64,000 nucleotides of DNA from assembly GCF_020034665.1 (NCBI RefSeq), contig NZ_JAIQDI010000001.1, positions 62,001 to 126,000 on the forward strand. Reading direction: 5' to 3'. Positions 18,996-26,579 of the stretch are shown in pieces. The position numbers were made by a program, and so were the translations under genes. This DNA is from Niabella beijingensis. GTDB lineage: Bacteria; Bacteroidota; Bacteroidia; Chitinophagales; Chitinophagaceae. Position 1 is the first letter of the stretch. Every line of letters starts with the position of its first letter. The notes below the pieces were generated by a model. It saw only the letters and a program-made list of their open reading frames with translations, searched no databases and was not told the DNA's origin.

Positions 18996-20036
18996 TCAAA
19001 AAACAACTATTGCATCTCCACCCACCGGGTATCCCTGGCAGGTAAGTACCCGGCCTGCAGCCACCTCCTCTTCTGTCAGTACCTCATTGTAGGCCATCCA
19101 TATATTTCCCGAGGTACAGGTGGCTACACAACTCCCGCATTGCCCCGATTCGCAACTGTAAGGCAGTGTGATGCCGGCTTTCCTCGCTGAAGCGGTGATG
19201 GCGAGAGGATACTGCACTTCCAGTTCATACACGGTGCCTCCTACATGAAGCGTTACCAGGTGGGCATCCAGGTCCGGCGGTTTGGGTTTTACCAGGCGGG
19301 GCAACGGATAAAAATCCTCCTTGATGATCTGTCTGCCCGATACGCCATTACTTTTTAAAGAGATCCCCGCCATCAGCATATAGTCATAGGGGCCGCAAAC
19401 ATAGAACAGCGTCTGCTTCCGGAGGTCTTCCGGTAAATGGCTTTCCACAAAATGGGTCAGCACCCAATGACTCAGGCGCTTTTGCAATACTTCAGGATGA
19501 TTGCTGAACATAAAACGGATCAGCAACCGGTCGGCATAGGTCTCCCGGAGTACCTTTAGCTGCTCGTAAAAAATCGTATCCGTTTCCGAGCGGTTGCTGT
19601 ACAACAACACCACCTGCGCGGTAGTGGTCTTCAGCAGCGTTTTGATCAGCGAAAAGCAAGGCGTGATCCCGCTGCCAGCGGCCAGGAAACAGAAGCGTTT
19701 TCCTTTTATATCGCCCGGCAATACAAAGAACCCGCTGATACCGGAGGTTTCCAGCACATCTCCCACCCGGGCCCTGTAAATAAGATACCGGCTGAATTCC
19801 CCATTATCCAGTTTCTTTACCGTAAAAGAAAGTGCTTCACCGGCAGCAGGACTGGAAGATATGGAGAAGGAACGCCGCTGTTCACCCAGATGATTATAAA
19901 AAATAAGGGTAAGGAACTGACCGGACTGATACACAGCCTCCCATCCCCCCAGGGGCTCCACAACGAAAGTTTTGGCATCCGCCGTTTCAGGTATGATTTT
20001 TACGATCCTGAGCTTTTTGATCACTGCATTATTCAT
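18996..20036 (-). CDS. Ferredoxin-NADP reductase-like flavoprotein with C-terminal 2Fe-2S domain (PaaE-like)
   Basis: Electron-transfer protein with FAD domain (RRSFSISSSP, the RxYS-type FAD motif, about residue 52), NAD(P) domain (FCFLAAGSGITPCFSLIKTL; CGPYDYMLMAG) and a plant-type [2Fe-2S] ferredoxin domain at the C-terminus (PYSCESGQCGSCVATC and the late Cys in RVLTCQGYP). The order FAD-NAD-2Fe-2S is that of PaaE, HmpX-like and vanillate/ring oxygenase reductases. No paa genes are adjacent, so the partner oxygenase is unknown. It is divergent from the MarR-GNAT gene (127 bp between starts), which may regulate it. Confidence 0.92.
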   Translation of the reverse strand: MNNAVIKKLRIVKIIPETADAKTFVVEPLGGWEAVYQSGQFLTLIFYNHLGEQRRSFSISSSPAAGEALSFTVKKLDNGEFSRYLIYRARVGDVLETSGISGFFVLPGDIKGKRFCFLAAGSGITPCFSLIKTLLKTTTAQVVLLYSNRSETDTIFYEQLKVLRETYADRLLIRFMFSNHPEVLQKRLSHWVLTHFVESHLPEDLRKQTLFYVCGPYDYMLMAGISLKSNGVSGRQIIKEDFYPLPRLVKPKPPDLDAHLVTLHVGGTVYELEVQYPLAITASARKAGITLPYSCESGQCGSCVATCTSGNIWMAYNEVLTEEEVAAGRVLTCQGYPVGGDAIVVF

Positions 20037-20132
20037 CCCGCTAAATGTACTAAATATCTTCCTTCAGGAATGACTTTAAACCCCGCTGCGCAATTAAAAA
20101 AAACAATTGCCGGTCGGTATCAAAAAGAGTTT

Positions 20133-20154
20133 TATATTTGCATAACCAGTTATG
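20133..20154 (+). promoter_or_regulatory. Promoter -7 box with adjacent palindromic operator for the MarR-GNAT gene
   Basis: Exact -7 TATATTTG at 20133-20140 is followed immediately by the perfect inverted repeat CATAAC-CA-GTTATG at 20141-20154, extended to near-perfect by flanking bases. This lies at the transcription start, 9 bp before the ATG of a MarR-type regulator, the usual place for an autoregulatory operator. The -33 is weak (ATTG, 24 bp upstream). Confidence 0.6.
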
Positions 20155-20163
20155 TAATTAATT

Positions 20164-21129
20164 ATGGAAAAAGAATTTTACCGCCTTACAGGCAAAATGG
20201 CACTGGGCAGCCGGTTACGGGTACTGGCTGCTGTATTTACGGAAGATGCCGAAAAGATCTATGAGCAGAACCGGATCCCGCTGAAAGCAAAATGGTTCCC
20301 CGTTTTTTATATGCTTTCCAACAAAGAGGAAAAGACCATTACAGAGATCGCCCAGGAGATCGGCCATTCACAGCCTTCGGTCAGCAGGATCGTCCGCGAA
20401 ATGACCGCAAAGGGGCTGATCACGGAAAACAAAAAAGCCGGCGACAGGCGGCAAACCATTGTGGCATTATCTGCAAAAGGCAACAGCCTTATTCCGCAGG
20501 TGCTGGATCAGTGTACAGATGTGAATAGTGCGGTGGAAGTACTGGCCGGCGAAGCAGTACACGATCTGTGGGAGGCCATCGAGGAATGGGAATTTCTCCT
20601 GGAACAGAAATCCCTGTCGCGCCGCGTGCTGGAGCAAAAGAAGCTGCGGGAAAGCGGGCAGGTGCGTATCGTTGACTATGAGCCGAAATACAAAACCGTA
20701 TTCCGCAAACTGAACGAGGCATGGATATCACAACATTTCGAAATGGAAACAGCCGACGTCCGCGCACTGACGCACCCCGAAAAATACATCCTCGGTAAAG
20801 GGGGTACGATACTGGTAGCCCTTTATAATAATGAACCGGTAGGCGTATGTGCGCTTATAAAAATGTATGATCCCGACTATGATTATGAAATGGCGAAGAT
20901 GGCCGTTTCTCCCGCAGCACAGGGAAAGAACATCGGGAAGCTCCTGGCGGATGCCATCATTGGGAAGGCAAAGAAGGCCGGCGCATCCAAACTTTACCTC
21001 GAAAGCAACACCCGCCTAAAACCTGCCATCAGCCTCTATTACAAGCTGGGCTTTAAAAAGATCACCAACCGGCCCAGTCCTTATAAGCGGGCTAATATCC
21101 AGATGGAGCTGGATCTCAGATCGCTCTGA
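20164..21129 (+). CDS. MarR-type winged-helix regulator fused to GNAT N-acetyltransferase
   Basis: Two-domain protein of 321 residues. Residues about 1-145 are a MarR-like DNA-binding domain (winged helix with KTITEIAQEIGHSQPSVSRI and the wing KKAGDRRQTIVALSAKG). Residues about 160-321 are a GNAT acetyltransferase domain (VRIVDYEPKYKTVFRKLNEA; the acetyl-CoA loop MAVSPAAQGKNIGKLLADAI, a Q/RxxGxG/A-type loop; LYLESNTRLKPAISLYYKLG). This fusion occurs in several Bacteroidota and Actinomycetota; the substrate acetylated is not known. A palindrome just upstream suggests autoregulation. The neighbouring divergent reductase is a likely second target. Confidence 0.92.
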   Translation: MEKEFYRLTGKMALGSRLRVLAAVFTEDAEKIYEQNRIPLKAKWFPVFYMLSNKEEKTITEIAQEIGHSQPSVSRIVREMTAKGLITENKKAGDRRQTIVALSAKGNSLIPQVLDQCTDVNSAVEVLAGEAVHDLWEAIEEWEFLLEQKSLSRRVLEQKKLRESGQVRIVDYEPKYKTVFRKLNEAWISQHFEMETADVRALTHPEKYILGKGGTILVALYNNEPVGVCALIKMYDPDYDYEMAKMAVSPAAQGKNIGKLLADAIIGKAKKAGASKLYLESNTRLKPAISLYYKLGFKKITNRPSPYKRANIQMELDLRSL

Positions 21130-21209
21130 GAAGTACTGCCGGCGGGCAATGATAACCACTGTAATTACCGGCCGGAATCGAGTATATTTAACAGTTCAAT
21201 CATACAGGT

Positions 21210-21710
21210 ATGAAACCACTTTTCCTGCTCCTGCTTTATTTTGTACCGCCGGTGCTTTATGCCCAGCAGGACACCGCTTACAGGAACCGGGTTGAATTTC
21301 TGATTGATACAATCGAGAACAGCGGCGCGCTCACTAAACATGAAATAAAACGAGGGGGGATAGTATACGGCTGCTGGCTGTACAAAAACAGTTTATTCAA
21401 AATAAAAAAGCACTGGTCGGAAAAGACTGCTGAGAATAACGTTCTCGAAAACGATCTCCAGTATTATCTCGATAAAGGAAAATTGATAAAGGCTTTTGAG
21501 CGCGAGGTCTTGTTGGTAAATGGGAACCGCGATGACGTGAGTGTATGGAGCGCTACTACCTATTTTAAAAACGGGCAGCTGTATTATATCACTTCATTGG
21601 GCCATGGCAAAACGGAAGATGAGCAGTACGATATGGAAAAAGAAACCCTCAAAAATTTTCAGCAGTTGAAGGCAATCCTCCGGAAGCAATTAAAACAGCA
21701 GCAAAAGTAA
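21210..21710 (+). CDS. Exported hypothetical protein
   Basis: 166-residue protein with a signal peptide (MKPLFLLLLYFVPPVLYAQ). The mature part is charged and ends in a lysine/glutamine-rich tail (ILRKQLKQQQK). A TATATTTA sequence about 25 bp upstream resembles a -7 box with one mismatch. No family recognised. It is convergent with the sucrase/ferredoxin-like gene, with 19 bp between stops. Confidence 0.65.
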   Translation: MKPLFLLLLYFVPPVLYAQQDTAYRNRVEFLIDTIENSGALTKHEIKRGGIVYGCWLYKNSLFKIKKHWSEKTAENNVLENDLQYYLDKGKLIKAFEREVLLVNGNRDDVSVWSATTYFKNGQLYYITSLGHGKTEDEQYDMEKETLKNFQQLKAILRKQLKQQQK

Positions 21711-21729
21711 CCGCTCCGGTCCTGCTTCT

Positions 21730-22623
21730 TTACAGACGGGTAAACGTTTCCAGCAGGTATTTGGTAACATTGCCGGGTTTCTGGGCCTTACAGGTAAGGT
21801 AGTACGGATAAGGGATAACCTTCTTAAACAGGGAAAGCCGGTATTGCGTTTCGTTTACCGTAACGGTAAAGTTAAAATGTTCCCTCGCCTCTTCATGCGC
21901 GTCGATACGAAATCCGAAATCGATGGAAAAATCGCGCAGCTGCTCCCTGAGATAGCATTCAACCGACTGATGCAGGAACGAACGGGTGGAAAGCCCCCGG
22001 TAATTCTCGTAATGGATCCGCCGGAGCTCAGTTGCATCCAGGATGGCATCCACATCTTCCACCATCACACGTCCGTAGTAAATACCAAAGGGCATGCACA
22101 CCGCATTGGCGGCAAAGCGGTCGCCGCCCACATGGGTGCTTTCAAAAACGGTTACGGCCTTGTCGTGATTTTCGATGAACTTAAAGACCGGGAAACCGAA
22201 CTTGGAACAACACTTATCCTTTTTACCGTTGGTGCATACCACAAAAAACGGATCGGTCTCCCATATAGCGTCCGGGTTATTGATATAATATTCCAGCCGG
22301 ATGGCCGCCACGTCCGCGAGTGTTGAATGCAGGGTCAGGTACCGTTGCTGCAGGCAATCGACATAGATCAGCCGGCAACTCTTAAAATCCGTTTTGCGGT
22401 TACGGATCAGCAGCAGCTTGGCCTTTCTTTTCTTCGCCAGATCCTGAAGCCCTGCAATAAAATGCGGATCGAAATGGGCCTGATCGATTTTTTCCGGGAA
22501 CGGATCACTGTGCTCCAGCAGGATAAAGCCATTATAATTGGCAGCCGACCCGTGTATTTCTTCTTTAAAATAACGGGATGCAGCGCTGCAAAAAAAAACG
22601 TGCCGGGTGCCTGCCTTGTTCAA
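21730..22623 (-). CDS. Sucrase/ferredoxin-like protein (thioredoxin-like [2Fe-2S])
   Basis: 297 residues, matching the Suc_Fer-like family: a thioredoxin-like [2Fe-2S] fold. Cluster-binding motif near the middle (VVCTNGKKDKCCSKFGFPVF) and the second conserved block STHVGGDRFAANAVCMPFG, which supplies further cysteines. Function in the family is poorly defined, most likely electron transfer. The only usable start before the conserved region is TTG at 22623; ATT codons just upstream are less likely. It is separated by only 26 bp from the oxygenase gene, so the two are probably cotranscribed; an electron donor role for the Fe(II)/2-oxoglutarate-type oxygenase is my inference. Confidence 0.82.
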   Translation of the reverse strand: MNKAGTRHVFFCSAASRYFKEEIHGSAANYNGFILLEHSDPFPEKIDQAHFDPHFIAGLQDLAKKRKAKLLLIRNRKTDFKSCRLIYVDCLQQRYLTLHSTLADVAAIRLEYYINNPDAIWETDPFFVVCTNGKKDKCCSKFGFPVFKFIENHDKAVTVFESTHVGGDRFAANAVCMPFGIYYGRVMVEDVDAILDATELRRIHYENYRGLSTRSFLHQSVECYLREQLRDFSIDFGFRIDAHEEAREHFNFTVTVNETQYRLSLFKKVIPYPYYLTCKAQKPGNVTKYLLETFTRL

Positions 22624-22649
22624 TGAAATGATTTTAATTTTTAGTATGA

Positions 22650-23837
22650 TTAAACGGACCGGGCAAAAACCACACCTTCCCGGATCAGTTGCGTAACCGC
22701 TGCCTTTTTTACTTCCTCCGGCTGATCGCCCGGCAGGCCGGCTATGGTAAACGCCTCCGCATCAAATATATAATCTATTACCGGTTTTAAAGAACCGTTA
22801 AAGGAAATTGTTTTTCCAAAACATTTTACAAAACACTGACCATTCTCCTCCCCTCTTTCATAAAACACGTTCCGGTTCAGTTGCAGTACCGCATCATTTT
22901 GCAGTTCTTTCAGACCAAGCAGGCTGTCGAAATAATGATGCACCTGCTGTGGCTGCATTTTCTGATACTGGTTGTTCAGCTTTTCCAGGGCAGCAGCGGA
23001 ATGGAGCCCGCTCAGCGTTTCTTTTAACAGCGCTGTTTTTTCCCTGATCAACGCATCCAGATCATCCCGCCAGAAAGGAACCGCTTCCCGGAAACTTTTT
23101 TCGGCTTCCAGTTGTGTCAGCAGTTCAGCAAAATACCGTACCCATGTAAACGAGAGGATGCCGATGGTAATATGCGCCGAGATCCCGTCGTCGGCCACTG
23201 CATCATGCACGTAACCCCGCGGCACATATAAGAAATCACCGGGCCGCAGCTGCAAGGTTTGTTCCGGCTCCTTGTTGTATCCTTTGCTTACAAACCCCTG
23301 GCTCTTTGTGGGCAGTTCTTTTTCAAACCCATACAGGTGCCAGGTTTTGGTACCTGATATCTGAAGTACAAATACATCATGTGTATCCCAGTGCGGGTTG
23401 AACCCCTGCGACTTATCGGGAGTGATATAAAGGTTCGCCTGTACCGGAGAATTGAATTGCTGCGAAAGCGCCATACAACAGGCTGACAGCTGATCGAAAT
23501 AACGCTGCCCTGCCTGAACCACCAGTGTGGCACCACTATTAAACAGCGCAAACGCCTTTTCGGTATGAATAATCCCGTCCTTTTTGTGATGCCCGATCGG
23601 CACGCCTTTCAGGGTATATTCACCCGAAGGAAGCTCTTTCCCGTTTTTCACGATACGCAATGAAGGATAAAAAATATCCTGCCGGTCGAGAAAGGCCGAT
23701 ATTTCCGAAGCGGTCAATACCGGATCATAATAGGAAGGATCATTACGGGGAACATGCAGCAGTTTTTTTTCATGATAAGTATTGAAGAATGCTTCTACAG
23801 AACAGGGTGCTATGATTTTATCAAAAAAATCGGTCAT
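22650..23837 (-). CDS. JmjC/cupin-4 Fe(II)/2-oxoglutarate-dependent oxygenase
   Basis: 395-residue protein of the cupin-4 (JmjC-like, ribosomal-oxygenase-related) family, whose characterised members hydroxylate side chains in ribosomal proteins. The Fe(II) facial triad is visible: HxD in FNPHWDTHDVFVLQISG and the distal His in GDFLYVPRGYVHDAVAD, spaced as expected. A winged-helix-like C-terminal domain (about 300-395) is also typical. The gene lies between the Asp/Gly repeat peptide gene and the 2Fe-2S protein gene. I infer that its substrate may be that neighbouring peptide (for example beta-hydroxylation of Asp), not a ribosomal protein; the sequence does not decide. Confidence 0.87.
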   Translation of the reverse strand: MTDFFDKIIAPCSVEAFFNTYHEKKLLHVPRNDPSYYDPVLTASEISAFLDRQDIFYPSLRIVKNGKELPSGEYTLKGVPIGHHKKDGIIHTEKAFALFNSGATLVVQAGQRYFDQLSACCMALSQQFNSPVQANLYITPDKSQGFNPHWDTHDVFVLQISGTKTWHLYGFEKELPTKSQGFVSKGYNKEPEQTLQLRPGDFLYVPRGYVHDAVADDGISAHITIGILSFTWVRYFAELLTQLEAEKSFREAVPFWRDDLDALIREKTALLKETLSGLHSAAALEKLNNQYQKMQPQQVHHYFDSLLGLKELQNDAVLQLNRNVFYERGEENGQCFVKCFGKTISFNGSLKPVIDYIFDAEAFTIAGLPGDQPEEVKKAAVTQLIREGVVFARSV

Positions 23838-23869
23838 ATGTATTAAGTGGTTTTGAGATACAAGATAAC

Positions 23870-23902
23870 AAAAAAAGCCGCAGCATATGCCGCAGCTTTT
23901 TC
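23870..23902 (-). terminator. Rho-independent terminator/attenuator between peptide gene and oxygenase gene
   Basis: Read on the minus strand: AAAAAGCTGCGGCAT then ATGCTGCGGC and seven T. The two arms pair fully over 15 bp when two G-U wobbles are allowed. On the plus strand the same positions would be A-C mismatches, so the hairpin is specific for minus-strand transcripts. It lies 19 bp after the peptide stop codon and 33 bp before the oxygenase start, consistent with high peptide and lower enzyme expression. Confidence 0.75.
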
Positions 23903-23920
23903 AACTAATTACCTACTGAA

Positions 23921-24130
23921 TCAGGCATTGTCTGATCCGTCTGCATCACTGCCGTCGCCGTCAGCACCACCATCACCATCTGCACCGCCATCACCGTCAG
24001 TAGCATCCGATCCGTCGCCATCGCTGCCGTCGCCATCTGCACCATCACCATCCATTTCCGAATAGTGCTGGTCTTCCGAACGGGTCACCTGTAATTCATC
24101 CTCGTTTAATAAAAATTCGTTTAATTCCAT
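23921..24130 (-). CDS. Asp/Gly-repeat acidic small peptide, candidate RiPP precursor
   Basis: 69 residues from the ATG at 24130 (a TTG two codons upstream is possible). Residues 1-26 are an N-terminal region without repeats (MELNEFLLNEDELQVTRSED, then QHYSEM), rich in acidic and hydrophobic residues as in RiPP leaders. Residues 27-67 contain only Asp (16), Gly (15), Ala, Ser and Thr, with six DGDG units at 27, 32, 37, 45, 51 and 57. There is no signal peptide, no Cys and no TM segment. The gene is first in a three-gene minus-strand cluster with a terminator immediately after it. Ca2+-binding acidic repeat peptide is an alternative reading. Real coding is supported by in-frame repeat pattern and tight context, but no homologue could be checked. 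Confidence 0.72.
   Translation of the reverse strand: MELNEFLLNEDELQVTRSEDQHYSEMDGDGADGDGSDGDGSDATDGDGGADGDGGADGDGSDADGSDNA
23930..24052 (-). repeat. In-frame DGDG tandem repeat encoding the peptide's C-terminal region
   Basis: Imperfect repeats of 15-24 bp, each coding DGDG followed by a spacer of Ala, Ser, Gly, Asp or Thr residues. Third-base variation between units (GAC/GAT, GGC/GGT) shows selection on protein sequence rather than a recent DNA slippage event. Confidence 0.7.
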
Positions 24131-24370
24131 AATCAAAGTTTAAAAATTTTAGAAATCGTTTACTAAAGTAAGTTAGCTAATTTTCATCAGATTTCCAGCG
24201 CCCCTGTTAAATTTAATAGATCATTAATACCCGGGGCTCGGGTTCCTTTTCCATAGCATCCGTGCCAAAAAAGATTATTAAGATTATCACAAATTTGTAT
24301 CGGGACCCCTCCTCAAAAAGACACGGGAGGGTTTTCTTACTACCTTAACAGCTGCTTAAATCTTCGTTCC

Positions 24371-24676
24371 ATGAAAACGGATCCTCAAAAATCACCGCAT
24401 ATACTCAACGCAGCGTCCAACCTGACAGGCATTTGTTTTATCCTCATTACATCGCTTCGCATTTTCGGCAATAAGGGAGAACGTACGGTAATGGATGAAG
24501 TGGCGGCGGTTGCCATCCTGTTTTTCATGACCAGCTGTATCCTTTCTTTTCTTTCGATGCGGTCTTCCGGCCTGCGAAGCAACAAGCTTGAAACCTGTGC
24601 CGACTATCTGTTCCTTACAGGACTGGGATTGCTGTTCATCACCACTATCCTGTTTGTATTTAACATCATCCCGTAG
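24371..24676 (+). CDS. Small integral membrane protein, hypothetical
   Basis: 101 residues with three hydrophobic segments (about 15-33, 42-62 and 78-99), so probably an inner-membrane protein. No family recognised. It is divergent from the acidic peptide gene (240 bp between starts) and convergent with glnS. The 240 bp gap has a hairpin CCCTCC-loop-GGGAGG at 24307-24330 of uncertain role. Confidence 0.6.
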   Translation: MKTDPQKSPHILNAASNLTGICFILITSLRIFGNKGERTVMDEVAAVAILFFMTSCILSFLSMRSSGLRSNKLETCADYLFLTGLGLLFITTILFVFNIIP

Positions 24677-24729
24677 AAGATCCGGCTGTCAGTTCTGCCG
24701 GGAATACAGACGGGTAGCGGGCTGCCCTG

Positions 24730-26403
24730 TTATTTCCCGGTCTTTGCCCAGCTGTCCTTTAAGGTTACCGTGCGGTTAAAAATGAGTTGCTGACCTGTAC
24801 TGTCCGGATCGAGTGTGAAATACCCTTTACGCAGAAACTGGAAACGATCACCGGTTGCCGCTTCTTTTAAGGCAGGCTCTGCCAGGGCATTTTCCACCAC
24901 CTTCAGTGAATGCGGATTGATATAGTCTGTAAAAGCGCCTTCGGCGTTGCCGGGATCCTCCACGGTAAACAGCCGGTCGTATTCATTGATCCGGATGGGG
25001 AAACAATCCTTTGCATTCACCCAGTGAAGCGTGCCTTTTACGTTGATCCCGGAATTGTCTTCCCCGCTCTTGCTATTGGCAAAATAAGAACAGTTCAGCT
25101 GGGTGATATTACCGGCGGCATCCTTGATCACTTCATCACACTGGATGATATAAGCGCTTTTCAGGCGGACCTGCTTACCCGGTGCCAGGCGGAAATATTT
25201 TTTTGGTGCCTCTTCCATAAAATCGTCGCGCTCTATATACAGCTCGTTGCTGAAGGCGATCGGACGTGTTCCTGCTTCCGGGTCCTCAGGGTTATTTTCA
25301 GAATGCAGCAACTCTCCTTCATTTTCATAGTTGGTAATGACCACTTTCAGCGGATCAAATACCACCATCCGGCGGAGTGCTATCTTATTCAGATGTTCGC
25401 GCGCACAGAATTCCAGCACGGCCGCATCCACCATATTGTCCCGTTTTCCCACACCAATGCGCTCACAATAATCCCGGATGCTTTCCGGGGTGTACCCTCT
25501 TCTCCTCAGGCCCGCAATAGTGGGCATCCGCGGATCATCCCATCCCGAAACATATTTTTCATTCACCAGCTGCAAGAGCTTGCGTTTGCTGGTAAGGGTA
25601 TGGCTCAGGTTCCTGCGCGCAAATTCATATTGCCGGGAAGGATAGATCTCCAGCTTTTCGATCAGCCAGTCATATACTTCCCGGTGCGGTACAAATTCCA
25701 TGGTGCAAACAGAATGCGTGATATGCTCGATAGAATCACTCTGTCCGTGCGCAAAATCGTACATCGGATAAATAGCCCATTGATCGCCGGTACGGTGATG
25801 GCGGGCATGTTTGATCCGGTACAGAATAGGATCACGCATGATCATGTTGGAAGATCCCATATCTATTTTGGCGCGCAGCACTTTTTCACCGTCTTTAAAC
25901 CTGCCTTCGCGCATTTCTTCAAACAAACGAAGGTTTTCCTCAACGGTCCGCTCCGCATACCGGTTCCTGTGGCCGGGCTGTATGGGTGTTCCCTTTTGTT
26001 CTGCGATCTCCTCACTGGTGCTGTCATCTACATAGGCCAGCCCTTTTTTTATCAGATCGATCGCATAGGTATAAAGTTGTTCAAAATAATCGGATGCATA
26101 AAATTCATTGGCCCAATTGAATCCCAGCCATTGTATGTCCTTTTTTATCCCGTCCACATATTCCGTTTCCTCTGTTACCGGGTTGGTATCATCAAACCGG
26201 AGGTTGGTGGCACCTCCAAACCGCTGGGTAAGACCGAAATTCAGACAAATACTGCTGGCATGACCAATATGCAGGTAGCCATTCGGTTCCGGCGGGAACC
26301 GTGTCATAATACTTTTATATTTCCCTGCTGCCAGATCCGCTTCCACGATCTCTTCCAGGAAATTCAGCCCCTTTTTCTCTTCTGTTTTATTTGCTTCCGT
26401 CAT
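24730..26403 (-). CDS. glnS: Glutamine-tRNA ligase (GlnRS)
   Basis: Class I aminoacyl-tRNA synthetase charging tRNA-Gln, 557 residues. HIGH motif in RFPPEPNGYLHIGHASSICL (residues about 34-50), the KMSKS-type loop TSKRKLLQLV (about 265), the GlnRS-type anticodon-binding beta-barrels in the C-terminal half (LKVVITNYENEGELLHSEN onward) and a normal overall length. I chose the ATG at 26403; a TTG 12 bp upstream would add MKNF. It is monocistronic. A long open frame on the opposite strand is only a shadow of this gene. Confidence 0.98.
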   Translation of the reverse strand: MTEANKTEEKKGLNFLEEIVEADLAAGKYKSIMTRFPPEPNGYLHIGHASSICLNFGLTQRFGGATNLRFDDTNPVTEETEYVDGIKKDIQWLGFNWANEFYASDYFEQLYTYAIDLIKKGLAYVDDSTSEEIAEQKGTPIQPGHRNRYAERTVEENLRLFEEMREGRFKDGEKVLRAKIDMGSSNMIMRDPILYRIKHARHHRTGDQWAIYPMYDFAHGQSDSIEHITHSVCTMEFVPHREVYDWLIEKLEIYPSRQYEFARRNLSHTLTSKRKLLQLVNEKYVSGWDDPRMPTIAGLRRRGYTPESIRDYCERIGVGKRDNMVDAAVLEFCAREHLNKIALRRMVVFDPLKVVITNYENEGELLHSENNPEDPEAGTRPIAFSNELYIERDDFMEEAPKKYFRLAPGKQVRLKSAYIIQCDEVIKDAAGNITQLNCSYFANSKSGEDNSGINVKGTLHWVNAKDCFPIRINEYDRLFTVEDPGNAEGAFTDYINPHSLKVVENALAEPALKEAATGDRFQFLRKGYFTLDPDSTGQQLIFNRTVTLKDSWAKTGK

Positions 26404-26510
26404 AAAATTCTTCAATTCTGCCTGTAAAGGTACTTAATTGTCCGTAAACGAGTTACCTGTCCAAAATACAGACATTTTAAAATGAATGCACAAGTTATTC
26501 TACAATATAC

Positions 26511-26540
26511 AAAACTTTTTAAAATTTTTTTTTAAGTTTT
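26511..26540. promoter_or_regulatory. Inverted AT-rich sequence upstream of the ROK gene
   Basis: AAAACTT (26511-26517) and AAGTTTT (26534-26540) form an inverted pair separated by an A/T-only run, followed by a near -7 element TATATTCG (26554-26561, one mismatch to TAnnTTTG) and the TTG start. It could be a binding site for the ROK regulator, but A/T-rich sequence makes chance symmetry common. Confidence 0.35.
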
Positions 26541-26579
26541 TTAGGCTATTAATTATATTCGTAAGTATAAACGGTCCGA

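Noticed and set aside
23930..24052. CRISPR array or minisatellite in the DGDG region
   Set aside because: Repeats are short, variable at third codon positions, in frame with one small protein and lack unique spacers.
24307..24331. Hairpin CCCTCC/GGGAGG as terminator
   Set aside because: Located between divergent gene starts and followed by only four T; no gene would end there.
24910..26427. Long plus-strand open frame opposite glnS (505 codons)
   Set aside because: Shadow of the clear glnS gene; no domain, no start signal.
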